Assembly (NCBI GenBank): GCA_022573655.1
Contig: JACZTO010000005.1
Span: 1 to 64,000 of the forward strand
Reading direction: 5' to 3'
Length of the DNA: 64,000 bases
Source: Pseudomonadota bacterium
GTDB taxonomy: Bacteria; Pseudomonadota; Gammaproteobacteria; Steroidobacterales; Woeseiaceae
Shown here one piece after another: positions 26,250 to 34,792 of this stretch. A program made the position numbers and the translations under genes. The notes beneath the pieces are model-generated. The model was given only the letters and a program-made list of their open reading frames with translations. It did not search any database and was not told the origin of the DNA. Each line of letters opens with the position of its first letter. The stretch's first letter is position 1.

Positions 26250-28019
26250 ATGAGTCTTCGGGTTCTGACCTTCATCGTCGTTGGTTTGAGCTTCGCGCTC
26301 TACATAGGCATTGCCTTCTGGTCCCGGGCGCGCACAACCGGTGACTTCTATATTGCCGGTAAGGGCGTATCGCCGCTGGCCAATGGCATGGCGACGGCTG
26401 CCGATTGGATGAGCGCCGCGTCTTTTCTTTCAATTGCAGGACTCATCGCGTTTCTGGGCTATGACGGATCCGTGTATCTCATGGGCTGGACTGGCGGCTA
26501 CGTGTTGCTTGCCTTGTTGCTGGCGCCATACTTGCGCAAGTTCGGCAAATTTACCGTCCCGGAATTCATTGGTGAACGCTATTACTCGAAGGTGGCCAGA
26601 GTCGTCGCCGTCATCTGCCTGATATTCATCTCGTTTACCTATGTCGCAGGTCAGATGCGCGGCGTTGGCATCGTGTTTTCCCGTTTCCTTGAGGTTGACG
26701 TAAACGTTGGCCTGACAATCGGTATGGGCATTGTTTTCATTTACGCGGTGCTCGGCGGTATGAAGGGCATAACGTACACGCAGGTTGCGCAGTATTGCGT
26801 ACTGATATTTGCCTATACCGTTCCGGCTATTTTCATCGCGATACAGATCACCGGCAATCCGATCCCGCAGCTCGCATTCGGTAGCGAGATTGTCGGGTCG
26901 GGTACCGCGTTGCTCGACAAGCTCGACGACATCGTGACATCACTGGGCTTTCACCAGTACACATCAGGCACCAAGAGTCGTATTGATGTTTTCTGTATCA
27001 CGTTGGCGCTCATGGTGGGCACAGCAGGCCTGCCGCATGTCATCGTGCGATTCTTCACCGTACCCAAGGTTCGTGATGCACGCCTGTCTGCTGGCTATGC
27101 GTTGTTTTTCATCGCGATTTTGTACACGACTGCCCCGGCAGTCGGTTCGATGGCCCGTTACAACCTGATCAACACGATTCAGACAGGTGCTGTCGGTTCC
27201 ATTGAAGGCAATCTTGCCTACGACGAAAGGCCCGACTGGTTTCGCACTTGGGAGCAGACCGGGCTGGTCGCGTTCGATGACAAGAATGGCGATGGTCGAG
27301 TGCAGTACTACGACGATGAGAATCCTGCGTTTGCAGACGAGGCTGATAGCTACGGCTGGCAGGGCAACGAGCTCAGCGTTGACCGCGACATTATGGTGCT
27401 CGCGAATCCCGAGATTGCCGGATTGCCGAATTGGGTGATCGCATTGGTTGCGGCCGGCGCTATCGCGGCGGCGCTGTCCACGGCTGCGGGTTTGTTGCTG
27501 GTGATCTCCGCCGCCGTGTCGCATGACATCATCAAGGGAATCATTGCGCCGAATATTTCGGAGAAACATGAATTGCGAGCAGGGCGAATCGCGGCGGCCA
27601 TTGCGATCCTGATCGCAGGCTACCTGGGATTTGATCCACCGGGCTGGGTGGCGCAGGTCGTTGCGTTCGCCTTTGGACTGGCTGCGGCGTCACTATTTCC
27701 CGCCATACTGCTGGGTATTTTCTTCAAGCGTGCCAATCGCGAAGGCGCGATCGCCGGCATGGTGACTGGACTGTTATTCACTTACGGCTATATCGAGTTC
27801 TTCAAGGGACTGTTCCTGAAATGGGCCGGGGCGCCGTGGGGTGAGAACATCGCCGAACACTGGCTTTTCGGCATATCGCCCGAAGGTATCGGTGTTATCG
27901 GCATGTGTCTGAATTTCGCGGTGGCAATATCGGTCAGTCTCCTGACCAGGCCACCACCCGCGCACATTCAGCTCATGGTGGAAAACATTCGCGTACCGCG
28001 ACAAATGGAGGTGCAATGA
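26250..28019 (+). CDS. Sodium:solute symporter large subunit (VC_2705 family)
   Basis: A 589-residue SSS-family secondary transporter with about 13 membrane segments. Signatures include TTGDFYIAGKGVSPLANGMA, AADWMSAASFLSIAG, KFTVPEFIGERYYS and AAALSTAAGLLLVISAAVSHD. An inserted loop near residues 325-385 contains DDKNGDGRVQYYDDE, an EF-hand-like acidic motif. It is related to acetate permease ActP; the substrate is probably a carboxylate but not determined. It overlaps the M20 peptidase start by four bases (ATGA), linking uptake with peptide or folate-type substrate cleavage. Confidence 0.9.
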   Translation: MSLRVLTFIVVGLSFALYIGIAFWSRARTTGDFYIAGKGVSPLANGMATAADWMSAASFLSIAGLIAFLGYDGSVYLMGWTGGYVLLALLLAPYLRKFGKFTVPEFIGERYYSKVARVVAVICLIFISFTYVAGQMRGVGIVFSRFLEVDVNVGLTIGMGIVFIYAVLGGMKGITYTQVAQYCVLIFAYTVPAIFIAIQITGNPIPQLAFGSEIVGSGTALLDKLDDIVTSLGFHQYTSGTKSRIDVFCITLALMVGTAGLPHVIVRFFTVPKVRDARLSAGYALFFIAILYTTAPAVGSMARYNLINTIQTGAVGSIEGNLAYDERPDWFRTWEQTGLVAFDDKNGDGRVQYYDDENPAFADEADSYGWQGNELSVDRDIMVLANPEIAGLPNWVIALVAAGAIAAALSTAAGLLLVISAAVSHDIIKGIIAPNISEKHELRAGRIAAAIAILIAGYLGFDPPGWVAQVVAFAFGLAAASLFPAILLGIFFKRANREGAIAGMVTGLLFTYGYIEFFKGLFLKWAGAPWGENIAEHWLFGISPEGIGVIGMCLNFAVAISVSLLTRPPPAHIQLMVENIRVPRQMEVQ

Positions 28020-29335
28020 AAATCGCAGGAATTCGTTTTAAAACAGCAGTGCCTCTACTGCTGGTGAGCTTGTGTGCAACAGCGGATGGTCTCGATAGCG
28101 CCGAGCAACGCATGATCGAATGGATCGATGCGCATGCGGAGGACGCCATCGCATTGCTGGAAGAAACAGTCAATATATCCAGCGGCACGAACAATCACGA
28201 CGGCGTCCGCGCAGTAGGGCAGGTCATGCGTCGTGAGCTGGATATTCTGGGACTGCAAACGGAATGGATAGAGCTGCCTGAAGCCATCAATCGTGCTGGG
28301 CATTTATTCGCCCGCAAGGATGGTTCGGGCAAGAAGTTTCTGTTGATCGGTCATCTCGACACCGTCTTCGAGGCAGACGATGCTTTCGCGGGCTTCGTAC
28401 GAGACGGTGACACTGGCCACGGACCGGGCATAGATGACATGAAATCAGGCAACGTCATCATCGTGTACGCGCTAAAGGCATTGCAGGAGATCGGTGTGCT
28501 TGCAGACATTCCGATCGTGATTGCGTACACGGGCGATGAGGAGAAATCCGGCAAGCCGCTGTCGATCAGTCGCAAACACCTGGTCGATGCCGGGAAGTGG
28601 GCGGACATTGCACTGGGCTTCGAATCGGCCATTCGCTATGACGGTGTGGACTGGGCGACGATTGCGCGGCGCAGCTCTACAGGCTGGATATTGCGCGTTA
28701 CGGGCAAGCAGGCGCACTCGTCGGGAATATTCAGTGATGATGATGGCGCCGGGGCAATTTTTGAAACGGCGCGTATTCTCAACGCGTTCTACGACGAAGT
28801 TCGCGGCGAGGAGCACCTTACGTTTAATGCCGGTACCATTCAGGGTGGTACAGATGTCGATTACGACCCCCAGCAAAATCGCGGCACCACGTTTGGCAAG
28901 ACCAATGTCATACCGCGGAAGACAGTGGTACACGGTGGTATCAGGACCATTTCCCAGGATCAGCTGGACCGGGCACGAACGGCAATGCAGGCGATTGTCG
29001 CGAACAACTCGCCGCATACAAGCGCCAGCATCGAGTTTTTCGAAGGCTATCCGCCGATGTTCCCGACGGCCGCGAACCGTGACCTCAAGAACGAGTTGTC
29101 AGCGATAAACGAGGCACTCGGGCGCGGCCCAATGAGCGAACTCGACCCGTCGAAGCGCGGCGCGGCCGACATCTCGTTCGTCGCTCCCTATACCGATGCG
29201 CTGGCGGGTCTGGGAGCACTGGGAGAGGGTGGTCATACCCCGCATGAAAGCCTCGATCTGACCTCCATGCCGCTGGCCGTAAAGCGTGCCGCAATCCTGA
29301 TATATCGACTCAGCAAGGCAACTGAGACGGACTGA
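28016..29335 (+). CDS. M20 family metallopeptidase (carboxypeptidase G2-like), exported
   Basis: A 439-residue zinc peptidase with an N-terminal signal peptide (FKTAVPLLLVSLCATADG). Metal-binding segments are LIGHLDTVF (His-x-Asp), GPGIDDMKSG (bridging Asp), YTGDEEKSG (catalytic Glu and ligand), a Glu in GFESA and the C-terminal His in GEGGHTPHES. The lid-domain dimerisation region lies between about 190 and 310. Carboxypeptidase G2-type enzymes release C-terminal glutamate from folates or peptides. Start ATG 28016 overlaps the symporter stop, so the two are likely made together. Confidence 0.89.
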   Translation: MKIAGIRFKTAVPLLLVSLCATADGLDSAEQRMIEWIDAHAEDAIALLEETVNISSGTNNHDGVRAVGQVMRRELDILGLQTEWIELPEAINRAGHLFARKDGSGKKFLLIGHLDTVFEADDAFAGFVRDGDTGHGPGIDDMKSGNVIIVYALKALQEIGVLADIPIVIAYTGDEEKSGKPLSISRKHLVDAGKWADIALGFESAIRYDGVDWATIARRSSTGWILRVTGKQAHSSGIFSDDDGAGAIFETARILNAFYDEVRGEEHLTFNAGTIQGGTDVDYDPQQNRGTTFGKTNVIPRKTVVHGGIRTISQDQLDRARTAMQAIVANNSPHTSASIEFFEGYPPMFPTAANRDLKNELSAINEALGRGPMSELDPSKRGAADISFVAPYTDALAGLGALGEGGHTPHESLDLTSMPLAVKRAAILIYRLSKATETD

Positions 29336-29337
29336 CA

Positions 29338-30216
29338 ATGGCACACGACCACGAGGCCAACGAGAGCAACCTGCGGCGCGTGAAAATCGCACTTGTCCTG
29401 ACCGGCACGTTCATGTTGGTCGAAGTCGCTGGTGGCATCATCTCAGGGTCGCTGGCGTTACTCGCCGATGCGGGTCACATGTTGACCGATACCATGGCGC
29501 TTGCTTTGGCCGCGGTGGCTTTTCATGTCTGCAAGCGACCGCCGGATGGCAAGCTGACTTTTGGTTATCAACGCTTCCAGATTCTTGCCGCATTCGTGAA
29601 TGGACTGAGCTTGATAGCAGTCGTTGGCTGGATACTTTTCGAGGCCGTCACCCGATTCTTTAAACCGCACGAGATTCTGGGTGAGACGATGCTTGTGGTC
29701 GCCTCAGCCGGTCTGGTCATCAACGTCATTTGCTTTGCTGTGTTGAATTCCGGAGACAAGGAAAACCTGAATATTCGCGGCGCGGCGTTGCATGTAGCCG
29801 GTGACCTGTTGGGATCCGTTGCGGCGATAGTTGCCGCAGTAGTTATCATCTACACGGGCTGGACGTACATCGATCCGATTCTGTCTCTGGCGGTTGCAGC
29901 CTTGATATTGAAGAGCGCCTGGTCGCTGGTGAAGCGTAGCGCGCATGTCTTACTCGAGGGTGCTCCGGAATGGCTTAACGTCCAGGCGATGCAGGAGCGC
30001 ATTGTTGCGCACGTGCCGGGTGTTGGCGAGATCCACCATGTGCATATCTGGGGTCTGACGCCACATCAACTGATGCTGACAATGCATATGTCGCTCACCG
30101 ACAATGCGGCTAGCCAGATGCAGGTCATTCGCAGCGTCAAGACGTTCCTGGCTGATGAATACGGAATTGGTCACTGCACTATTGAGGTCGATGTAGAAGG
30201 TTGTGCGGATAGTTAA
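29338..30216 (+). CDS. Cation diffusion facilitator family transporter (ZitB/CzcD-like)
   Basis: A 292-residue CDF exporter with six predicted membrane helices. The metal site in helix II reads LADAGHMLTDTMAL (His/Asp quartet member pairs), matched by HVAGDLLGS in helix V, giving the H-D/H-D pattern typical of zinc CDFs. The C-terminal cytoplasmic ferredoxin-like domain ends in HCTIEVDVEGC. A short N-terminal His-containing stretch MAHDHEA precedes helix I. It exports zinc or a similar divalent cation in exchange for protons. It lies two bases after the peptidase gene. Confidence 0.9.
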   Translation: MAHDHEANESNLRRVKIALVLTGTFMLVEVAGGIISGSLALLADAGHMLTDTMALALAAVAFHVCKRPPDGKLTFGYQRFQILAAFVNGLSLIAVVGWILFEAVTRFFKPHEILGETMLVVASAGLVINVICFAVLNSGDKENLNIRGAALHVAGDLLGSVAAIVAAVVIIYTGWTYIDPILSLAVAALILKSAWSLVKRSAHVLLEGAPEWLNVQAMQERIVAHVPGVGEIHHVHIWGLTPHQLMLTMHMSLTDNAASQMQVIRSVKTFLADEYGIGHCTIEVDVEGCADS

Positions 30217-30242
30217 TCTGAGAATGATGACACTGACGATCG

Positions 30243-30776
30243 CTAATCGGTGGGCTCGATGATCCCGATGTAGGGCAATGTGCGGTGTAATTCACCGTAG
30301 TCGAGCCCATAACCAACTACCCATTCATCGCCAATGTCGAAGCCGAGATAATCGATTTTCACGTCGACCTCTGCGCTATCCGCCTTTCTGACCAGGGAAC
30401 AGGTCTTGATCGACGCGGGGCGATGCGATTTGAACATGCCGGTCAGGTACTTGAGCGTATGCCCCGTATCGACAATATCCTCCACGATCAACACATGTTT
30501 GCCTTCGATATTGCCGCGCACATCCATGACGAGCCGCACCGCGCCACTGGAGACGCTGCTGCTGCCATAGCTTGATACGGCAATGAATTCGATTGTGCGA
30601 GGAATCTTAAGTTGCCGCGACAGGTCGGCGAGAAAAATAAACGACCCCTTGAGCACGCCAACCATGACCAGGTTATCGCAACCCTCATAATCTCTGGAAA
30701 TTTGAGCGGCCAGTTCGGCGACGCGGGACCGAATGTCGCTTTCACTGATCAGAACTTCGGGAGTGTCGTTACTCAC
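30243..30776 (-). CDS. hpt: Hypoxanthine phosphoribosyltransferase
   Basis: A 177-residue purine salvage enzyme converting hypoxanthine (and guanine) plus PRPP to IMP or GMP. The PRPP motif VLIVEDIVDTGHTL and the catalytic-loop region AVSSYGSSS are intact, with the base-binding WVVGYGLDY near the end. GTG 30776 gives the family length; an upstream in-frame ATG would add 36 unrelated residues. It is divergent from the deoxynucleoside kinase gene by 39 bases, joining two nucleotide-salvage genes. Confidence 0.93.
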   Translation of the reverse strand: MSNDTPEVLISESDIRSRVAELAAQISRDYEGCDNLVMVGVLKGSFIFLADLSRQLKIPRTIEFIAVSSYGSSSVSSGAVRLVMDVRGNIEGKHVLIVEDIVDTGHTLKYLTGMFKSHRPASIKTCSLVRKADSAEVDVKIDYLGFDIGDEWVVGYGLDYGELHRTLPYIGIIEPTD

Positions 30777-30815
30777 GGTTAAATCATAACAGGATTGCGG
30801 TATGGTACGGCCACG

Positions 30816-31451
30816 ATGAAAAAAACGATCGCTATTGCGGGCAACATGGGTTCCGGAAAATCGACGCTCGTCGAGTTTCTGCACAGAACCTATAACGTCT
30901 CGCCGTTTTACGAGCCTAACGACGAGAATCCGTATCTTGCCGATTTCTACAAGGACATGAAACGCTGGGCGTTTCAGTCACAACTGTATTTTCTTAGTAA
31001 CAAGTTTCGCCTGCATCAGGAGCTCGATCGCCAGCCCGGCGTTGTCGCGCTCGATCGGACAATATTCGAGGATGCTGAGATTTTTGCCACGGCGTTGCAT
31101 CAAATGCGAAAAATATCGAAACGGGACTGGGCGACATACCAGGATTTATATCACGCTATTCTGGATGCGATTCGGCCGCCGGACCTCATGATCTACCTGC
31201 GCTGTTCCATGCGTACCTTGCGGCAGCGCATTCGTTTGCGCGGGCGCAAGATGGAACAGGATATTCCGCTCTCCTATTTGCAGCGTCTGGAGCGCAACTA
31301 CGAGAACTGGATTGCTTCCTATGACATGAGTGAGGTGCTTGTTCTCGAAACCGACAAACTGGATTACATTCATGACCTCGTGCACCGCCTCGATGTCATG
31401 CAGCGCATTGAAGCTGTACTGCCGAACGAATTCGGCAGGCCGGGTTGCTGA
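30816..31451 (+). CDS. Deoxynucleoside kinase (dNK/dGK family)
   Basis: A 211-residue P-loop kinase. The Walker A motif GNMGSGKST lies at the N terminus, the DRTIFEDAEIFA segment carries the substrate-site Asp-Arg, and the LID-type arginines are in RIRLRGRKMEQDI. It phosphorylates a deoxynucleoside with ATP; whether dA, dG or dC is preferred is not clear. ATG 30816 is chosen over an upstream in-frame ATG 30795. It is convergent with the lytic transglycosylase gene. Confidence 0.88.
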   Translation: MKKTIAIAGNMGSGKSTLVEFLHRTYNVSPFYEPNDENPYLADFYKDMKRWAFQSQLYFLSNKFRLHQELDRQPGVVALDRTIFEDAEIFATALHQMRKISKRDWATYQDLYHAILDAIRPPDLMIYLRCSMRTLRQRIRLRGRKMEQDIPLSYLQRLERNYENWIASYDMSEVLVLETDKLDYIHDLVHRLDVMQRIEAVLPNEFGRPGC

Positions 31452-31461
31452 CAACGGTTGC

Positions 31462-32280
31462 CTAGTCCAGGCGAAATCCGGCGCTGGCGAGCTGCCGCGC
31501 GCCGCGATCGTACGCTGCGCGGTCTGCATAGGTCATGATGACTTCAAACTTCCCGGTGCCACGGCGGAACCAGTCGAGAGTTATCCCCGGTGACTGTTTT
31601 TCGATGCGCACGATAAAGGCCTCAGCCCGGTAGGGCTCGCCGAATGTCAGCAACGTCGACTGGCCAATGTTGGAGTAAAGCGTATCGGGAGGAGGTTTGC
31701 GCAGCGCTGAATCGCCGAGCACGTAAGTCAAATGCCGGTAAATATATCCTGAATACCAGACTGCCCCGGGTGGAACACCGTCGCCATTTGTAGAGATTCT
31801 GCTTGGCCCGTAATTATAAGCCGCCAGTGCCAGGTGCAGGTTGCCACTGTACCGCGCCAGCAGTTCTTGCACATAGCGTGCACCGGCATCGATGTTGGTG
31901 CAGGGGTCGTACAGATCGCGAAGTCGGTAAATACCCAGGTGGTTCGCCGTGTCCGGCCATCGTATCTGCATGACGCCATGGGCACTGGCGCGAGATCGCG
32001 CGGTTGCCTCGAAATCGCTTTCGCCACGCGCAATAGCGAGCAACAACGACTCGGGCACATCGTGCGCCAGCGCGGCGACTCTAAAACACGTCGCGTGTGG
32101 AAACTTGTAGGCGGGTTTCTCAGCTGACTGATTGCTTATGTAGTCCTGCCATGCATTGTTCAGTTCGTAATCGCCGGTAGTCGCAGCGGCGGTAATGGCG
32201 AACAGCGCCATAACGACGCCTGCAACTGTGCCGGCGAGTGTTTGCAATACGTGCGCATTGCTCTCGCATGTCTCAGTCAC
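31462..32280 (-). CDS. Lytic transglycosylase, SLT domain (last gene of envelope operon)
   Basis: A 272-residue exported peptidoglycan lyase. The SLT motifs are in order: LLLAIARGESDFEA (catalytic Glu87 in the ES pair), ASAHGVMQI (GLMQI type), a DPCTNIDAGARYVQELL segment and LAAYNYGPSRI. A signal-like hydrophobic segment lies at about residues 15-33. The start is taken as GTG 32280, overlapping the SPOR-like gene by eight bases. The C-terminal 60 residues form an extra alpha/beta region of unknown role. It is the enzymatic output of the ExbB/ExbD-like operon and would cut glycan strands to 1,6-anhydro ends. Confidence 0.87.
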   Translation of the reverse strand: MTETCESNAHVLQTLAGTVAGVVMALFAITAAATTGDYELNNAWQDYISNQSAEKPAYKFPHATCFRVAALAHDVPESLLLAIARGESDFEATARSRASAHGVMQIRWPDTANHLGIYRLRDLYDPCTNIDAGARYVQELLARYSGNLHLALAAYNYGPSRISTNGDGVPPGAVWYSGYIYRHLTYVLGDSALRKPPPDTLYSNIGQSTLLTFGEPYRAEAFIVRIEKQSPGITLDWFRRGTGKFEVIMTYADRAAYDRGARQLASAGFRLD

Positions 32281-32716
32281 CAGGCATCTCAAGGCCTGTA
32301 GCGGTCGAGATCGCTGTGAGCTTGCTCTGAATGTCAGCGGCGCTGGAATAGGCAAACGCCACGGCATAGACGCCCGGCTCTTGTTTCAAGACCCGATAGT
32401 CCAGGCCCGTTGTGCGTTGTAACTGTGCGATGAAACCGGTCGCCGCCAACTCGCTGCGAAACGGAACCCAGAATGCGTACCAGTTCTCGCTGGCAAGCAC
32501 AGGCTTTCCTGTCGGCTCAGCGATCGGTTCAGCAATCGGTTCAACAACTGGTTCAGCAACTGGTTCAGCAACTGGTTCAGCAATCGGTTGGGCGACTGCT
32601 ACGTCAGGTGGCACTGCAATGATCGTGTCGGGCAGGATTTCCGGAACACCCAGCACGACGATCAGGAAACAGACTGCAAGCGCGGAACCACACAAGATAC
32701 CCATGAGTCGGATCAT
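32273..32716 (-). CDS. Membrane-anchored SPOR-like protein with Pro/Glu/Val repeats
   Basis: A 147-residue protein with one N-terminal membrane helix (LMGILCGSALAVCFLIVVLG), a low-complexity stalk of repeated (A/V)EP(V/I) units at about residues 42-68 and a C-terminal globular domain (NWYAFWVPFRSELAATGFIA and on) that looks like a SPOR fold. SPOR domains bind denuded peptidoglycan glycans, the product of amidases. The topology places the domain in the periplasm on a flexible arm. It sits directly before and overlaps the transglycosylase gene, suggesting it targets or senses peptidoglycan for that enzyme. The SPOR call is by eye. Confidence 0.62.
   Translation of the reverse strand: MIRLMGILCGSALAVCFLIVVLGVPEILPDTIIAVPPDVAVAQPIAEPVAEPVAEPVVEPIAEPIAEPTGKPVLASENWYAFWVPFRSELAATGFIAQLQRTTGLDYRVLKQEPGVYAVAFAYSSAADIQSKLTAISTATGLEMPGD
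32514..32590 (-). repeat. Short tandem repeats encoding the Pro/Glu stalk
   Basis: About six degenerate copies of a 12-base unit of the form GTTCAGCAACTG (plus-strand reading) run through the stalk-coding part of the SPOR-like gene. The unit length is a multiple of three, so slippage would change stalk length without breaking the frame. Confidence 0.75.
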
Positions 32717-32726
32717 GTGATTTGCC

Positions 32727-34169
32727 CTATGTCAGGTCGTGAAGGCTGACTGCGCGCCAGTCCAGATGTTGAGATGCGCGTGCCGCGAGCACCGCGAATT
32801 CGCTGAGCCATTTGCGAAGTGCATCGTCGTTAAGGCCAGGGCGCATGGACGATGAACATCGCAGCGGCAGGCTGTCGAATAGATTGGCGACTCGCCGCGC
32901 CACTTGCGCGTTTGTCACCACAACCGCGTAGTAAGTATCAAGCTCCGGATCAAGTTGCCATGCGTAGGTCTCACTCCAGTTTCGGCTTGCTGTTGTCGTC
33001 CTGGCGATAGGAAAACTTAGCGCCTCGCCGCTACGCGCAATCTTAGCTGCGGTGCGTGTGCGGCACTCATTGCCCGACAGACGAACCAGTCCATGATTGG
33101 CCTGGTGCTGCAGAAAGAACACTACCGAATTCACTCTGGCGCGCGTGCGTAGCAAAGAACAAGGACTACGACAATCGCTGCTTGATGTTGGCGCGGCAAT
33201 TTGCAATGGACTGATGAAAGCATCCTTACCGGCATTGGGGATCGACACTGTTGTGGGTTGTGCCGGCTTGAGCGCCACAGGATCGACGTCAGGCAGCACT
33301 ATGTAGGCACTGGCGCTCAACGCGGTAAGGTCATCAACATTGTCTTGCGGTGTAACTGTCAACCAGTACTGAAATAATACACCGTCGATCCTGTGTGCTT
33401 TACCCGTCAGAACAGCGTTTGTCTTGCTGGCATCGCTTGTCAGCGCCAACGCATCTTCATTGGCGAGATTATTGCCGATGAGTTCAATGGTTCCCTCAAG
33501 GCCCGGTTGTGCTGGCTCACCGGCATTCGCAACTACGACATAGTCGCTAGCTACCTGTTTCCTGAGCGCGCAGGAGAGTTCGTGTGCGAGATGTGCGGCG
33601 AGCAAGTCGGTCTGCTCAAGGGTAAAAGGAACATCGCGTGCACCCAGGAATGTCTCATCGACAAGGTGCTGTCGCATGGCTTGTCGTTGTATTGTGCTCA
33701 GGCGACCCTGCCAGCGTTTACCAAAACCCGTGACCCAGTTGAGATCCTCAAGATCAAGCGCCCGTACGCTAACGGAATACCGGCTATCGAGTTCCTGGGT
33801 CAGTTCCAGGCCAATATAGTAATGCACAGCGTCACGTGTGCAGTCGTGGGGGCGTGACGCAAGCCGTGCGCCATTGCGACCCTGCTGCCAGCTGATTGAC
33901 ACACCTGCGGTATCGACGGCGGCCGCCAGCAGACGATCGCGCAGCGACAAGGCCAGCGCATTGCTGCTTGACGCCGGTGCATTGTCGCGCATGATCACAA
34001 ACATCACGGTTTCGTTCTTGAACCTGGGGTGTGACAATAATTGTTGTCTGACGTAGGGGATGAGGTCGCGGTCCAGCCAGCTATCGAGTCCTTTCTCACG
34101 TGATTGTGCAGTCGCTGGTATTGCCTGAGCGACCAGTAACGTCAGAAGTACAGTTAGGCGCCGGATCAT
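32727..34169 (-). CDS. Uncharacterised secreted protein of the ExbB/ExbD-like operon
   Basis: A 480-residue protein that I do not recognise. A signal peptide (RRLTVLLTLLVAQAIPATA) predicts a periplasmic or outer-membrane site. The first 200 residues alternate strands and helices (for example LIPYVRQQLLSHPRF, VMFVIMRDNAP, LALSLRDRLLAAA), faintly like TolB-N/LpoB/FlgO-type periplasmic domains. Cysteines recur through the chain (DC, SC, DCRSPCS, ECR, RCS), suggesting disulfides. ATG 34169 overlaps the ExbD-like stop as ATGA. Its place between the proton-channel pair and the peptidoglycan proteins suggests a periplasmic effector or linker. Confidence 0.7.
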   Translation of the reverse strand: MIRRLTVLLTLLVAQAIPATAQSREKGLDSWLDRDLIPYVRQQLLSHPRFKNETVMFVIMRDNAPASSSNALALSLRDRLLAAAVDTAGVSISWQQGRNGARLASRPHDCTRDAVHYYIGLELTQELDSRYSVSVRALDLEDLNWVTGFGKRWQGRLSTIQRQAMRQHLVDETFLGARDVPFTLEQTDLLAAHLAHELSCALRKQVASDYVVVANAGEPAQPGLEGTIELIGNNLANEDALALTSDASKTNAVLTGKAHRIDGVLFQYWLTVTPQDNVDDLTALSASAYIVLPDVDPVALKPAQPTTVSIPNAGKDAFISPLQIAAPTSSSDCRSPCSLLRTRARVNSVVFFLQHQANHGLVRLSGNECRTRTAAKIARSGEALSFPIARTTTASRNWSETYAWQLDPELDTYYAVVVTNAQVARRVANLFDSLPLRCSSSMRPGLNDDALRKWLSEFAVLAARASQHLDWRAVSLHDLT

Positions 34170-34792
34170 GATTCTTCCCACCGAATATCGCCATTCGCGT
34201 CTATCACCAGCGCTCCGCTGTCATGTTGTTGCATTAGCGTTTGCAGCTGGGTTCTGAGCTTGCCGGGCAGCGTTACTCCCCAGCGCACAGTTTCGGCGTC
34301 GGTTGCAGTACGTGTAAATGCGTCGACAACGCCGTCAGGCACTGTTGTTGCTTCCATTTCGTGAAATGCTTTCGGTGTAGACGCGTCCCAGAAACTAATG
34401 CGGCTGTCCCTGACCGTCATGCGTTGCGCTCTATTGGCTTCCATCGCGTACAGTCCAATCTGGCCTGCTGCGACCAGTCGCATCAGTGCGGCGTCGGATG
34501 CGAAGCGCAAACTGATGCCGGCGCTATTCTTGAGCGGTTTCTCCGCGTGGACCACAACGGGTTCCACGATGGCGTGGACCACAATGGGTTCCACAACAGC
34601 ATCGCCAGCGGGCTCTACAACTGTTTCCACAGCCGGGGTTACTGGCACGCTTTGCACAAGGGCGAATATCGCCATGAGACACAGCGACAGTATCGCCATG
34701 AAACGCATGACGTCGGTTTGCAGGTCCGCGGCACCGCCACCGTCCATGTCCGAGTAGCGATTGAGAGGGTAGGCGAACGGTGAACGCATCAT
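34166..34792 (-). CDS. ExbD/TolR-like membrane protein with extended periplasmic domain
   Basis: A 208-residue bitopic protein: a short cytoplasmic N terminus, a single helix TDVMRFMAILSLCLMAIFAL (about residues 26-46) and a periplasmic domain. The Asp at the head of the helix, followed by VM, matches the essential membrane Asp of ExbD/TolR (consensus IDVM). A Val/Glu/Pro-rich linker (about 50-85) precedes a folded domain unlike the usual ExbD dimer domain. It overlaps the ExbB-like stop and the next start, both as ATGA. Together with the ExbB-like protein it should form a proton-driven stator-type complex. Confidence 0.7.
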   Translation of the reverse strand: MMRSPFAYPLNRYSDMDGGGAADLQTDVMRFMAILSLCLMAIFALVQSVPVTPAVETVVEPAGDAVVEPIVVHAIVEPVVVHAEKPLKNSAGISLRFASDAALMRLVAAGQIGLYAMEANRAQRMTVRDSRISFWDASTPKAFHEMEATTVPDGVVDAFTRTATDAETVRWGVTLPGKLRTQLQTLMQQHDSGALVIDANGDIRWEES

